In this document: positions 51,099 to 59,310 of the stretch, piece after piece
Position numbering within the stretch: position 1 is the stretch's first letter
Layout of the letters: each line of letters begins with the position of its first letter
Assembly (NCBI GenBank): GCA_028281865.1
Contig: JANQJB010000007.1
Span: 1 to 64,000 of the forward strand
Source of the DNA: Marinagarivorans sp.
Lineage (GTDB): Bacteria; Pseudomonadota; Gammaproteobacteria; Pseudomonadales; Cellvibrionaceae
Reading direction: 5' to 3'
DNA length: 64,000 bases
Notes under the pieces: generated by a model
Told to the model about the DNA's origin: nothing
Databases searched by the model: none
What the model saw: only the letters and a program-made list of their open reading frames with translations
Program-made: the position numbers and the translations under genes

Positions 51099-52382
51099 TT
51101 AAGCGCGGGTTTGTAATGTAATAAAGTGACTTTCCGTTGCATTGCCTTTATTTGGTTGTACAGGCTTATTGAGATAGGGCTGACCGCCGACACGCAAAGT
51201 CCATTTAAAGGCTTGCATGTCATAGTCAAATAACAAATGAATCGTAGAAGAAAACTTCACACCACCCGTTTTCTGAGGCATGTAATAGCCCATAGGATCT
51301 ATTAATTGAATGTCACCTTCTGTTCCCAGCTGCTCACACTGCTGCGAAAACAAGATTGGGAGCCCTAACAAAAAGCCACCCGGTGCATTTTTAAATCCTT
51401 CTTGTGGAGGTGTCCATATCAGTTGGTTACCAATCGTCATAGTTATTAATTGAGGCAGTATCGTCTTGCTGCAGTTCCACACGCTTCTTTGCGGATTCAA
51501 ATTACGCGAATACATTTTCGCTATGTTCATTGGCGTTAAGGTGCCGGCTGCTTGACCCGATTCTTTATTAACAACAATTTTCGAAGGCGATTTATTTAAT
51601 CCAAGTATCTGTCCCGCACCAGTACCGTATAAAATGCCTTCGTTACCTTTCCAGTTAAGTGCTCTTGCTGCGCCTTTTGTCAAACGACTATTCAAGCGAG
51701 GAGCGTCTTCGAGTAGCTCGTCAGTAGCCTCTACCGACGCATGTAATTTATGCAGCTTGACTGATTTACCTTCAGTGTCGATTCGAGAACGTTTTAGCTT
51801 TCCAGCCTCAGACCCCCAATAGGCTTGAATGCCTGTAGCACCCCATGCGGTTGACTCGTCTGCAAGCATTTGAACTTCGTTGCTGTTTGTCGGCTCCAAA
51901 TCAACCAAGCTCATTAAATCCGGCTCGCTAAGCATCAGTTCGAAAATCCGGTCACTAAAATGTGGTGGAATCATATAGCCGTCGTTTGATCCACCCTCGC
52001 GATGGTAATTCGATGGAGCACCAAGAAACTTTAAACGGTCATCAGGTTCACCATCTCGCACCGCCATCACACACATACTCAGTTCTGCGAGATTATCGAA
52101 ACCACCACGAGCTTCTAATTCTTCTGTTTCTTTCGACTTGGGCTTAGCACTTCCTGGCTTAGTTGCCTTTGTTTGTCGACCTTTCCCTTCGGTAAATTCT
52201 GCCTTTGTTTTTTCTAGTTCTTCAAGGCGTTTAATATCAGCCTGCAGTGTTTCCGACTCTGCTTTTAGGTCGTCAAACTGCTTGGCCGTCTCTTCGTCGA
52301 AACCATCTTTATTTGCATCGACAAGGTCCTGCATTGCTTTAATTTTGGCTTTTACAAGCGCACGTAATTCTTCCAAATTCAT
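51099..52382 (-). CDS. Major capsid protein, HK97 fold
   Basis: This 427-residue protein has an N-terminal coiled-coil delta domain (about 1-75: LRALVKAKIKAMQDLVDANKDGFDEETAKQFDDLKAE), which is normally removed by the prohead protease, followed by the HK97 capsid core (EATDELLEDAPRLNSRLTKGAARALNWKGNEGILYGTG, WNCSKTILPQL, LLGLPILFSQQ). It directly follows the S49 protease gene in the transcript. The HK97-type maturation system is therefore complete. Confidence 0.93.
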   Translation of the reverse strand: MNLEELRALVKAKIKAMQDLVDANKDGFDEETAKQFDDLKAESETLQADIKRLEELEKTKAEFTEGKGRQTKATKPGSAKPKSKETEELEARGGFDNLAELSMCVMAVRDGEPDDRLKFLGAPSNYHREGGSNDGYMIPPHFSDRIFELMLSEPDLMSLVDLEPTNSNEVQMLADESTAWGATGIQAYWGSEAGKLKRSRIDTEGKSVKLHKLHASVEATDELLEDAPRLNSRLTKGAARALNWKGNEGILYGTGAGQILGLNKSPSKIVVNKESGQAAGTLTPMNIAKMYSRNLNPQRSVWNCSKTILPQLITMTIGNQLIWTPPQEGFKNAPGGFLLGLPILFSQQCEQLGTEGDIQLIDPMGYYMPQKTGGVKFSSTIHLLFDYDMQAFKWTLRVGGQPYLNKPVQPNKGNATESHFITLQTRA

Positions 52383-52448
52383 AGTGGAATACCTTTATAA
52401 AGTTAAAAATTTAATTTTTTGGATTGACTCAGCAATCCGAGGAAGCGA

Positions 52449-53303
52449 CTAAGCGCCTAATTCGATAATTTCTAACGCTGCTTGGCGAGCTGATCGTCGA
52501 GACTTTTTCCGTGATGATAATTGAACGGCGTTCATCGCGTCTGCCATCGTTCGTTCGCCATCGATCAAACCTTTTTTAACAGACTCTCTTGGAAAGAAAA
52601 CCCGACCGTCTGCAATCGCATCAATTTGTTTTTCATTTAGATTTCGACCGTTACTGATAACATTGCGAAATGAATTCATATACCCGTCGACAATGCGTTG
52701 TGTTTCGGCTATTTGCGCATCAGTCACGGGAGCACCGCGCAGACCCGTGCTTTTGTGGTCACCAGTATCAACGGGTATAACTTTAACGCCCGCCTCTTCG
52801 TAAAGTTTTGAGAAATCATAAAGCGCAGTGCGAACACCAATTGAACCAATTAAATTATCGGGGGCGGCGAAAATTTGGCTAGCACTCGATGCCATGTAGT
52901 AACCAGCACTCGCCAAAATACCGTCGACTTGAACCGTAATTTTTTTCTCTGCATTAACTTGTCTAGCGATTTGCGCAAATTCTTCTAGACCGTCAACGGT
53001 TCCGCCAGGGCTATCCATTAGCCACAGTATTTCATCAACATCATTATCATTCGCTGCAGAGACTAAGCTCATTTGCGTCTCACGAATTCCCGCTAAACCG
53101 TATCGTGCGGCCCAACCAGCGACTTTAATCACCGGACCGAACGTTTTAACAACCGCAACATTACCGATTTTCTCGATCGGTAAACCCAAATTTTCTGCCT
53201 CGTCGACCGGCCCTGCAGTGATTGCCTGCGTTATTAAAGCGGCAAAGTTATCAATATGCGTATCAGCTATTGACCAATACGCACTGTGAAAAATTGGATG
53301 CAT
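52449..53303 (-). CDS. S49 (SppA-type) prohead protease
   Basis: A 284-residue serine peptidase of the S49 family. The motif MDSPGGTVDG (about 96-105), the nucleophile in ILASAGYYMASS (S132) and a lysine in GDHKSTGLRG (K184) form the Ser-Lys pair at the same spacing (52 residues) as in Bacillus SppA. In HK97-like phages of this layout such a protease cuts the capsid delta domain. It ends 66 bp before the capsid gene and overlaps no gene. A minor scaffold role is possible. Confidence 0.85.
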   Translation of the reverse strand: MHPIFHSAYWSIADTHIDNFAALITQAITAGPVDEAENLGLPIEKIGNVAVVKTFGPVIKVAGWAARYGLAGIRETQMSLVSAANDNDVDEILWLMDSPGGTVDGLEEFAQIARQVNAEKKITVQVDGILASAGYYMASSASQIFAAPDNLIGSIGVRTALYDFSKLYEEAGVKVIPVDTGDHKSTGLRGAPVTDAQIAETQRIVDGYMNSFRNVISNGRNLNEKQIDAIADGRVFFPRESVKKGLIDGERTMADAMNAVQLSSRKKSRRSARQAALEIIELGA

Positions 53304-53304
53304 G

Positions 53305-54879
53305 TTATTTACCTAGTAGATAGTGAACAAATCGGTTAGTAAGATCTGGCGCTTTATTTAGCTGCCATCGAACAAGCAAATCTTGTTTTTTATTTTGCTG
53401 TGCCGCCATATGTGCTTCGTCTGCGGAGTTTGCGCAATAGGTTCCGAAAAAATGCATAACTCTTTCTTCGATTCCTTCGATATCAACTCCATTGTAATTA
53501 CAAACCGCAATTGCCAAATTCATAAATTTATCGCTTAAAGTCTTTGCGTGTTCGATATAAAAATTTCGCAGACCGCTTTCGAGATTGCCTGCAGATTTGG
53601 AAAAAATTGATTCAATGCGTTTTAACTCAATACAGCAAAATCGTTCTGCTTGCTCTTGCACCAATGCGTTGACATTGAATTTCATATTCGCCGGACCGCC
53701 TTTTATTAGCATTTCCGGCGTGGTCATATTAACCGGGACCATTCGAAGGCTACCAACATCACCACCGATCGGGTCCATATCTTCGAAACCTAGAATATCG
53801 TCAATGGTAAAAGCACCCAAGAATGACATTGTTTTATACCATTCCCTTCGCGCCGCACTATCACCGCGAAGTAATCCCATAATATTAAATTTTGTGTAGT
53901 GCTTATCGCCACGCTTTAACAACCTAAAATTTGCTTCACTTTCCCCACGCGAGACCCAAGGCACAATCGCATCGGTTACAAATTCAATATTCTGAGATTC
54001 AATATTGTTGTGAGTCGATCGCTCTAAATCCGCAACCTTATGCGGTGGAATGCGAAACCACCGTGCCATATCCGTATTCTGAAATTTTCGCGTTTGCAAA
54101 AACTGAGCATTTTCTGGAGCAATACTAAGCTGTTTTACATCGAAGCCATGCTCAAGATATTCTACCTTCTGGGTATTTCTCGATCCGCCGTGCTTTTTTC
54201 TCCACGACGCCAATAAATTTTTTACTCCACCCTCGTCTAAAACAATACCATCCGCGCCCTTGATGACAGTTGCGGGCATTGCGCCATTGCCGAAAAAAGC
54301 ACCGCCGAAAGCCTCGGCAGCGAGTCCCAAGCTAATCGATTCTTTCGCCAAATCAATGACTGAATAACCTTTTAAACCGTCTCGACTAGGCCCGCGAACG
54401 TGGTAAATATCTTCCGCTTTAAGCGATTTATTAGCACCACCCTGTTGATCGATGTCGTAAAAAATTCTGCCATTTGAATCGCGGTCGATATTAACGGAGT
54501 CGGGATCGAGAGGCCACAAGTTAACAACGTCTCCTGTGCCACTGCGCTCAATTTCCGAGTAGTGATTTCCCCAACCGGTTCCGTGCTGGAAAATCAATTC
54601 TTTATACGAAAATGCAGACATTTCCGAATTTGGCTGTCGATAAATTACCGGGTCAAGTGGGTGCTCCCTATTAGCCTTTTGTTTTGATTCTTGGCCAAAA
54701 ACATGCCAGGGGACACTGGCAATTGTCTCACTTATAATCCGTTGACAAGCCCAAAAGCTGGAAAAATTAAACGCAGTAATATCATCAACTTTTTCTCCTG
54801 CAATGGGTAATTTGAAAAAACTTAAAAGCGACCTAGGTTTACTCGGCTGCGTTTTTCTTTTTGCAAAAAAATTTAACAT
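53305..54879 (-). CDS. Portal protein
   Basis: The 524-residue protein is the HK97-type portal: an N-terminal FNFSSFWACQRIISETIASVPWHVF region, LIFQHGTGWGNHYSEIERSG, DIYHVRGPSRDGLKGYSVIDLAKES and FQNTDMARWFRIPPHKVADLERSTHNNIE. It makes the vertex ring through which DNA is packaged. It is 1 bp from the protease gene and 3 bp from terL. Confidence 0.93.
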   Translation of the reverse strand: MLNFFAKRKTQPSKPRSLLSFFKLPIAGEKVDDITAFNFSSFWACQRIISETIASVPWHVFGQESKQKANREHPLDPVIYRQPNSEMSAFSYKELIFQHGTGWGNHYSEIERSGTGDVVNLWPLDPDSVNIDRDSNGRIFYDIDQQGGANKSLKAEDIYHVRGPSRDGLKGYSVIDLAKESISLGLAAEAFGGAFFGNGAMPATVIKGADGIVLDEGGVKNLLASWRKKHGGSRNTQKVEYLEHGFDVKQLSIAPENAQFLQTRKFQNTDMARWFRIPPHKVADLERSTHNNIESQNIEFVTDAIVPWVSRGESEANFRLLKRGDKHYTKFNIMGLLRGDSAARREWYKTMSFLGAFTIDDILGFEDMDPIGGDVGSLRMVPVNMTTPEMLIKGGPANMKFNVNALVQEQAERFCCIELKRIESIFSKSAGNLESGLRNFYIEHAKTLSDKFMNLAIAVCNYNGVDIEGIEERVMHFFGTYCANSADEAHMAAQQNKKQDLLVRWQLNKAPDLTNRFVHYLLGK

Positions 54880-54882
54880 GAA

Positions 54883-56577
54883 TTAAAGCTGTGTTTTGTT
54901 ATAAATTGATTGTCTAGGAGCTTCTGCCGTCATTGCTAAACCTATAGCCATAATCAGCGCAACTGCGCCATCTATTTTTTTATCCGGTGTTTCTTTCGTT
55001 GGTCGCACAATATCATCATTACCGGTCATATATTTTCCGGTCACATTTGAAATACACCAGGTTAATAAGGGGTTACCGTCTTGGTGAAGACGACCGCCTT
55101 TAATCGCGGCGTCGACTTCCTTCATGCCATCACTCATGCCGGTAAAATTTTGCTGAATGATCACTGGGTCCATACCCTCTTCATCGAGTTCGTGCAATAG
55201 GCACGTTGCTCCATGAGGGTCGATACCGCAGGAATTAACAACAAATTTTTTGTTGTCCGATTTGCACTCCGACAGAATTGTGCGGTAATCCATTTCAGCA
55301 CCTTGGACAACATCAATCTCGCCGGTAGACTTAAAAGATTTATAAATTTCGGCTAGGCGCTTGTTATCTTCGTTGTAATAAATCGTGTCGTGCGGAACCC
55401 AGAACGTTGGCGATACCACATAATAATGCCTAACACCTTCGATCATTCGTGTAAAAACTTTAACCTTGGCATTCAGGTCTGTTTTTGCCGCCAGGTCACA
55501 GCCCAAATGGCATTCTTGTCCTTCGAAGTCACTTTCGTCAATGGCCTCTTCGCACGCTTTCCATTTTTCCAAATTAAAATAAGCGGTTCGCGATCCAACC
55601 CAAACATTTAAATTTTTAGTCTTAAATGCACTTTGGGCGCGCGGTGTATTAACCGCATCTTTTTGGTCTTGTAAAATGATGTGTTCATACACGGACACAC
55701 CAAAATTCGGATTAGCTTTTTTTACAACTTCCGGGTCTGTCCACTCGTCTTTTTCATCAATTGTCCAGATGTAGCCAAACGTTCTATCGCCGGGAATAAT
55801 ACCGTTGAGTACGTCGATCACTTCGCCGCGTTTTTCGTAACACGGCCCTGCGATATTGTCGCCGGCTGTCGTGATAATAAATATGAGTGGCTGCTTCCTT
55901 GCCAGCATTCCTGTGCGCATTGTTTCGTAGAGATCGCTTGTATCGTGTTCGTGATACTCATCGATTAACGCGCAAGACGGGCTTTGACCATCGCCAGGGT
56001 TTCCTATGATCGGCTCAAAAACAGATTCATCGTCAGTGATGATCATTTTCTTTGCGCGCACATCAATATCAAATGCCGACGCTAACTGCGGTGTTTTCAA
56101 CACCATTAATCGAGCAGGCTTAAAAACTTCCCACGCCTGTTTTTCCGTTGTAGCACCGCTATAGACTTCTGCACCAAACTCGCTCGGATCGGTGAACATC
56201 GAGAGCCCGACCGCGGCAGCTAAAATAGACTTTCCGTTTTTCCTTGGAATTTCCCAGTAAGCCTCAGTAAAACGCCGTAGCTTATCTTTCTTGCGCTTCC
56301 AGCCAAAAATGCATGCCAGACCAAATATTTGCCAGGGCTCAAACGTAATTAACTTACGCTGGTAGGCCCACTCACCTTTAGTGTGTGGCAAAAGCTGCAT
56401 AAACTCGATACGTTTTTGCACTTCCTCCTTATCAAATTTGTAGGGAAATTCCCTATACCGCGATCGCTTTAAATCCTCTAAGTGACGATCGCAAGCAAGC
56501 TGGACAAATTTACAAGCAGGAATATGCCCCTTGACTACCTTCCGCGCGAAAAGGTTAGCGACTTTTGCAAAATCCAA
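54883..56577 (-). CDS. Terminase large subunit
   Basis: TerL is the ATP-driven packaging motor and nuclease. The 564-residue protein has a Walker-type motif PRKNGKS (111-117), a Walker B with catalytic glutamate in ALIDEYHE (203-210), a coupling motif in IFIITTAGDN, and the nuclease region GCDLAAKTDLNAKV with metal-binding aspartates. Sequence style matches the HK97-like/P27-partner TerL group. It starts 2 bp after the terS stop. Confidence 0.95.
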   Translation of the reverse strand: MDFAKVANLFARKVVKGHIPACKFVQLACDRHLEDLKRSRYREFPYKFDKEEVQKRIEFMQLLPHTKGEWAYQRKLITFEPWQIFGLACIFGWKRKKDKLRRFTEAYWEIPRKNGKSILAAAVGLSMFTDPSEFGAEVYSGATTEKQAWEVFKPARLMVLKTPQLASAFDIDVRAKKMIITDDESVFEPIIGNPGDGQSPSCALIDEYHEHDTSDLYETMRTGMLARKQPLIFIITTAGDNIAGPCYEKRGEVIDVLNGIIPGDRTFGYIWTIDEKDEWTDPEVVKKANPNFGVSVYEHIILQDQKDAVNTPRAQSAFKTKNLNVWVGSRTAYFNLEKWKACEEAIDESDFEGQECHLGCDLAAKTDLNAKVKVFTRMIEGVRHYYVVSPTFWVPHDTIYYNEDNKRLAEIYKSFKSTGEIDVVQGAEMDYRTILSECKSDNKKFVVNSCGIDPHGATCLLHELDEEGMDPVIIQQNFTGMSDGMKEVDAAIKGGRLHQDGNPLLTWCISNVTGKYMTGNDDIVRPTKETPDKKIDGAVALIMAIGLAMTAEAPRQSIYNKTQL

Positions 56578-56579
56578 GA

Positions 56580-56969
56580 CTACTTAAATTTGTCGAACGG
56601 GTTGGTTGAGTCTTTTTTCTTGATGCCAAGTCGAGCGCGAGATTCAGGATTCAGATAGAGCTGTGATTCTAACGCTCGCAACTCTCGTTTTTCTGCTGCA
56701 GTGTACTTTGCAGGGCAGGCCTGAAATTCCGCTTGCATTTGACAGTAACGCGCCAATATCAACGCGTCGGCCGCCGTGTAAATGTTCGATGACTCCATGA
56801 CCACTTTAATCGAATCCCAAACACGAAGAGCAGGTGCATAGTCTTTCAAAAACTCTGGAACTTCCGGGTAACCCTCTGGAATAGCAACTTCTTTGCCGCC
56901 ACCATGACGGTCATTTCGAAATGACCCATTTAGGTTATGGACATTGTTTGGCGTTTTGCGTCGTGACAT
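56580..56969 (-). CDS. Terminase small subunit (P27 family)
   Basis: The 129-residue P27-type TerS has a basic N-terminus (RRKTPNNVHNLNGSFRNDRH), then PEVPEFLKDYAPALRVWDSIKVVMESSNIYTAADALILARYC (the P27 helical core) and a C-terminal NPESRARLGIKKKDSTNPFDKFK, the usual TerL-binding tail. It precedes terL by 2 bp. The cos or pac site is likely close by; the gap 56970-57075 is a candidate. Confidence 0.9.
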   Translation of the reverse strand: MSRRKTPNNVHNLNGSFRNDRHGGGKEVAIPEGYPEVPEFLKDYAPALRVWDSIKVVMESSNIYTAADALILARYCQMQAEFQACPAKYTAAEKRELRALESQLYLNPESRARLGIKKKDSTNPFDKFK

Positions 56970-57075
56970 TTATGGCGTTTGGAATTTTTCAGAAATTTCA
57001 AATGACAGTGTAAAAATGTGGCTACCCACGGCGGTCCCTGTGCGTTTCGCTATAAAAAAAACACCCCCTATCCCC

Positions 57076-57393
57076 TTATTCATCTGCGTTGGCCTCAACG
57101 TTTAAAAGCTTTACCAGTTCGCCTACACGGATATAATCTTGATCAGCGACGCCATCTAATTTAATAGAGACTTGGCGTGGTTCTCTCAATTCAAACTCAT
57201 GCACTATTAACGTAACAGCAGCTTGTGTTACTTCGTTAACGCCCGAAGTGATGCTCAGAGTTCTAATGCCACGAACAGGCCTGCCAAGGTCATCGATTAG
57301 ATATTGATTGCCTGAGTCGTCACAAGCAACACTAATCTTGCACTTACCATTTGCAGCATGCTTTGAAAGATCGGGACGATTTAATTTTGCCAT
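57076..57393 (-). CDS. Phage protein, unknown
   Basis: A 105-residue protein with a Cys pair region (NGKCKISVACDDSGNQYLIDD), a beta-type middle (VRGIRTLSITSGVNEVTQAAVTLIVHEFEL) and an acidic end. It resembles small hypothetical proteins in front of terS in siphoviruses but has no defined function. It is part of a chain of small overlapping genes between HNH and terS. Confidence 0.55.
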   Translation of the reverse strand: MAKLNRPDLSKHAANGKCKISVACDDSGNQYLIDDLGRPVRGIRTLSITSGVNEVTQAAVTLIVHEFELREPRQVSIKLDGVADQDYIRVGELVKLLNVEANADE

Positions 57394-57398
57394 TGCGC

Positions 57399-57683
57399 TT
57401 ACCCCCTGCCTGCCATCTTCTCAACCCGATCAAAGGTAGTTTTTCGAACATCACCATCAACGACAGTTTTTATGTGGAGTAGATAACGCGGAATAACTTC
57501 GCCCTTCGGTATTTCGTCGAAGTGAGGAGAAATACATTTAAGTTCTTTGGTCCTAGTATTAAAGCTATCACGCGCTTCGAGTAATAGTATATTCGCATCG
57601 ATAAATACAGCAAATGCTTCGCTATCTGCATCCATAAGTTCATCATATATTTCATTGCTGCATAAAATGATACCAAGTCGCAT
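57399..57683 (-). CDS. Phage protein, unknown
   Basis: A 94-residue soluble protein (RLGIILCSNEIYDELMDADSEAFAVFIDANILLLEARDSFNTR) with no recognised family. Its ATG overlaps the stop of the preceding gene by one base (TAATG), and the next gene follows after 5 bp, so it is clearly part of the operon. Confidence 0.5.
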   Translation of the reverse strand: MRLGIILCSNEIYDELMDADSEAFAVFIDANILLLEARDSFNTRTKELKCISPHFDEIPKGEVIPRYLLHIKTVVDGDVRKTTFDRVEKMAGRG

Positions 57684-57913
57684 TATTTAACCTCGATTAA
57701 TTTATCTAGGATCAACTGCAGATTTTTATTCTGCACCACTAATTGTTCTACTAACTCCGATACATCCTGTTGTATTTGAACGTCAGCAGTGGCATCACAC
57801 ACCAATAAGTCCAATCCTAGGTTTCTTGCAATGGTGCTTAACTTGTTTCTAATAGCGATCTCGTCATCCTGTGACAGATAGACTTGCGATTTAAATACCA
57901 ATAAACCTTGCAT
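57683..57913 (-). CDS. Phage protein, unknown
   Basis: A 76-residue protein with an N-terminal MQGLLVFKSQVYLSQDDEIAIRNKLS segment and a helical C-terminus with heptad-like leucines (ELVEQLVVQNKNLQLILDKLIEVK). It overlaps the HNH gene stop by one base and the next gene start by one base. A small helical accessory or regulatory role is possible; nothing more can be said. Confidence 0.5.
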   Translation of the reverse strand: MQGLLVFKSQVYLSQDDEIAIRNKLSTIARNLGLDLLVCDATADVQIQQDVSELVEQLVVQNKNLQLILDKLIEVK

Positions 57914-58293
57914 TACATATCCTCAGTTCGAGTCTTACGGTTATGACAAGAAACACATAAACCCTGCCAGTTCTTTCGGTCCCAAAACAATTTCTTATCG
58001 CCTTTGTGGGGAATGATGTGATCAACAACAGTTGCAGGAACATGTAGCCCACGTTTTAAATGCTCCACGCAAAATGGATTTTTATTTAAATAAGCTTTGC
58101 TCTCGCGTTGCCATTTGCTGTCATAACCGCGCGCTGTTGCGGAACCACGTTGCTTATCAATCTTGCGCTGACGTTTGCGCTTCGCTTCTTCACGTTTGAG
58201 CTTTGCTGCCGGTGCACATTCTTCGCAATGAGTCGATCGTGTTAATACATTGCAACCGACAGCCGCGCATACTTTTTTAGGTCTTTGAGGCAC
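57913..58293 (-). CDS. HNH endonuclease (packaging-associated type)
   Basis: A 126-residue HNH nuclease with zinc-type cysteines (C9, C14, C23, C26), the catalytic DHIIPH (91-96) and CVSCHNRKT (113-121). In HK97-like phages an HNH protein encoded next to terS is needed for TerL-mediated genome cutting. Here it is separated from terS by three small genes, about 940 bp, in the same transcript, so the same role is likely but not certain. Confidence 0.85.
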   Translation of the reverse strand: MPQRPKKVCAAVGCNVLTRSTHCEECAPAAKLKREEAKRKRQRKIDKQRGSATARGYDSKWQRESKAYLNKNPFCVEHLKRGLHVPATVVDHIIPHKGDKKLFWDRKNWQGLCVSCHNRKTRTEDM

Positions 58294-58295
58294 TA

Positions 58296-58604
58296 TTAGT
58301 CACCATCTTGAAACTGAGCAATGAGCTCTTTTTTCCAAGACCCGTCGAGCGTCCCACTGTTGGCTGTTATCTCCAAAAAGTAAACTCGATCTTCAACCAG
58401 TTCCAAAGCTTCGGTAAGTTGTACAGTCCACACCCCCAAATCTTGGTGAGCTAACGCTTGTGGCCATGTCATACCAATAACCTCGCTCCCCTGCGAATCC
58501 CTTAACGTACCCTCAACTGTACCGGTAGTAATCGGATTGTCGAGGTTGTCTTTTAAATTATGCGTGACTAGATTGTCACTGTTGATATACAAACAATCAG
58601 ACAT
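58296..58604 (-). CDS. Phage structural-type protein, unknown
   Basis: A 102-residue beta-rich protein (ITTGTVEGTLRDSQGSEVIGMTWPQ, LGVWTVQLTEALELVEDRVYFLEITANSG). The pattern fits Ig-like spacer proteins often seen beside fibre genes in siphoviruses. It overlaps the start of the upstream coiled-coil gene stop by one base and lies 2 bp from the HNH gene. Confidence 0.5.
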   Translation of the reverse strand: MSDCLYINSDNLVTHNLKDNLDNPITTGTVEGTLRDSQGSEVIGMTWPQALAHQDLGVWTVQLTEALELVEDRVYFLEITANSGTLDGSWKKELIAQFQDGD

Positions 58605-58825
58605 TACTGATTAGCAGACTCAAGCGCCTTTTTGATTGCTTCCTGCAAATCGTTTAGCGCTCTTACACGACGATCGAGCTCGGCTTGCAACGACTCTGCT
58701 TTTTCAACGTTGCCGCGCTCTTTGTTTTTCTCAATCGAAATTTTCAAACGTTGAATACGACCAGCATGACGAACAACTTGCTGTTCTTGAGTTGGGTTGA
58801 TAGTTGCTGAATTTACTTTCGCCAT
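58604..58825 (-). CDS. Small coiled-coil phage protein
   Basis: I take the ATG at 58825 (MAKVNSATINPTQEQQVVRH; GAGAGA upstream), 54 bases shorter than the longest frame, which would overlap the upstream gene. The 73-residue protein is almost all helix with charged heptads (RIQRLKISIEKNKERGNVEKAESLQAELDRRV). No family recognised. Its role is probably structural or scaffolding, judging by operon context. Confidence 0.5.
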   Translation of the reverse strand: MAKVNSATINPTQEQQVVRHAGRIQRLKISIEKNKERGNVEKAESLQAELDRRVRALNDLQEAIKKALESANQ

Positions 58826-58836
58826 TGTCGATCTCT

Positions 58837-59295
58837 CTATGCTGCTTTCGCTGTTGAACAAATGCCCGATGCATTCCAATTCAAGTTAAATGGACCTGCG
58901 GTCATGTCCGTAGCTCCTCCCAGATCTACATACCCAAGGGCTCGCTTACCAACGTCTGTGTCGTTGTAAATAATCCCATAAGTACCATTCGTAGGGTTTG
59001 CGCCATTTTGAGCAATCGCAATATCATCTGCATCAAAAACACTTGCACCACTAACCAATGTCACAGAGTTATTGGCCAACGTTGGACCACCAGCCGTATA
59101 GTTACCACCCGGCGTAACCTCACTTGTTGCATAGTTAGTTGCTCCTCCAGCACCCCAACGTGGATCAGGGTCGTTAGCAGCAGGAATAGCACCTGCGATA
59201 ACTCCTAATTTAAATACGTCGTTTTCCTTGTCGTGCAATGCCTCGTCCGTGTCGACGTGCGACTGATCAAAAAAAACCACATCACCTTTTGCCAT
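58837..59295 (-). CDS. Phage structural protein (tail fibre-associated type)
   Basis: A 152-residue protein with MAKGDVVFFDQSHVDTDEALHDKENDVFKLGVIAG, then ATSEVTPGGNYTAGGPTLANNSV and YGIIYNDTDVGKRALGYVDLGG. Proteins with this layout are frequent beside fibre genes in tailed phages and are thought to be virion components. No catalytic motif is seen. It follows the repeat protein by 15 bp. Confidence 0.6.
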   Translation of the reverse strand: MAKGDVVFFDQSHVDTDEALHDKENDVFKLGVIAGAIPAANDPDPRWGAGGATNYATSEVTPGGNYTAGGPTLANNSVTLVSGASVFDADDIAIAQNGANPTNGTYGIIYNDTDVGKRALGYVDLGGATDMTAGPFNLNWNASGICSTAKAA

Positions 59296-59310
59296 GACTG
59301 ACCTCTTAAA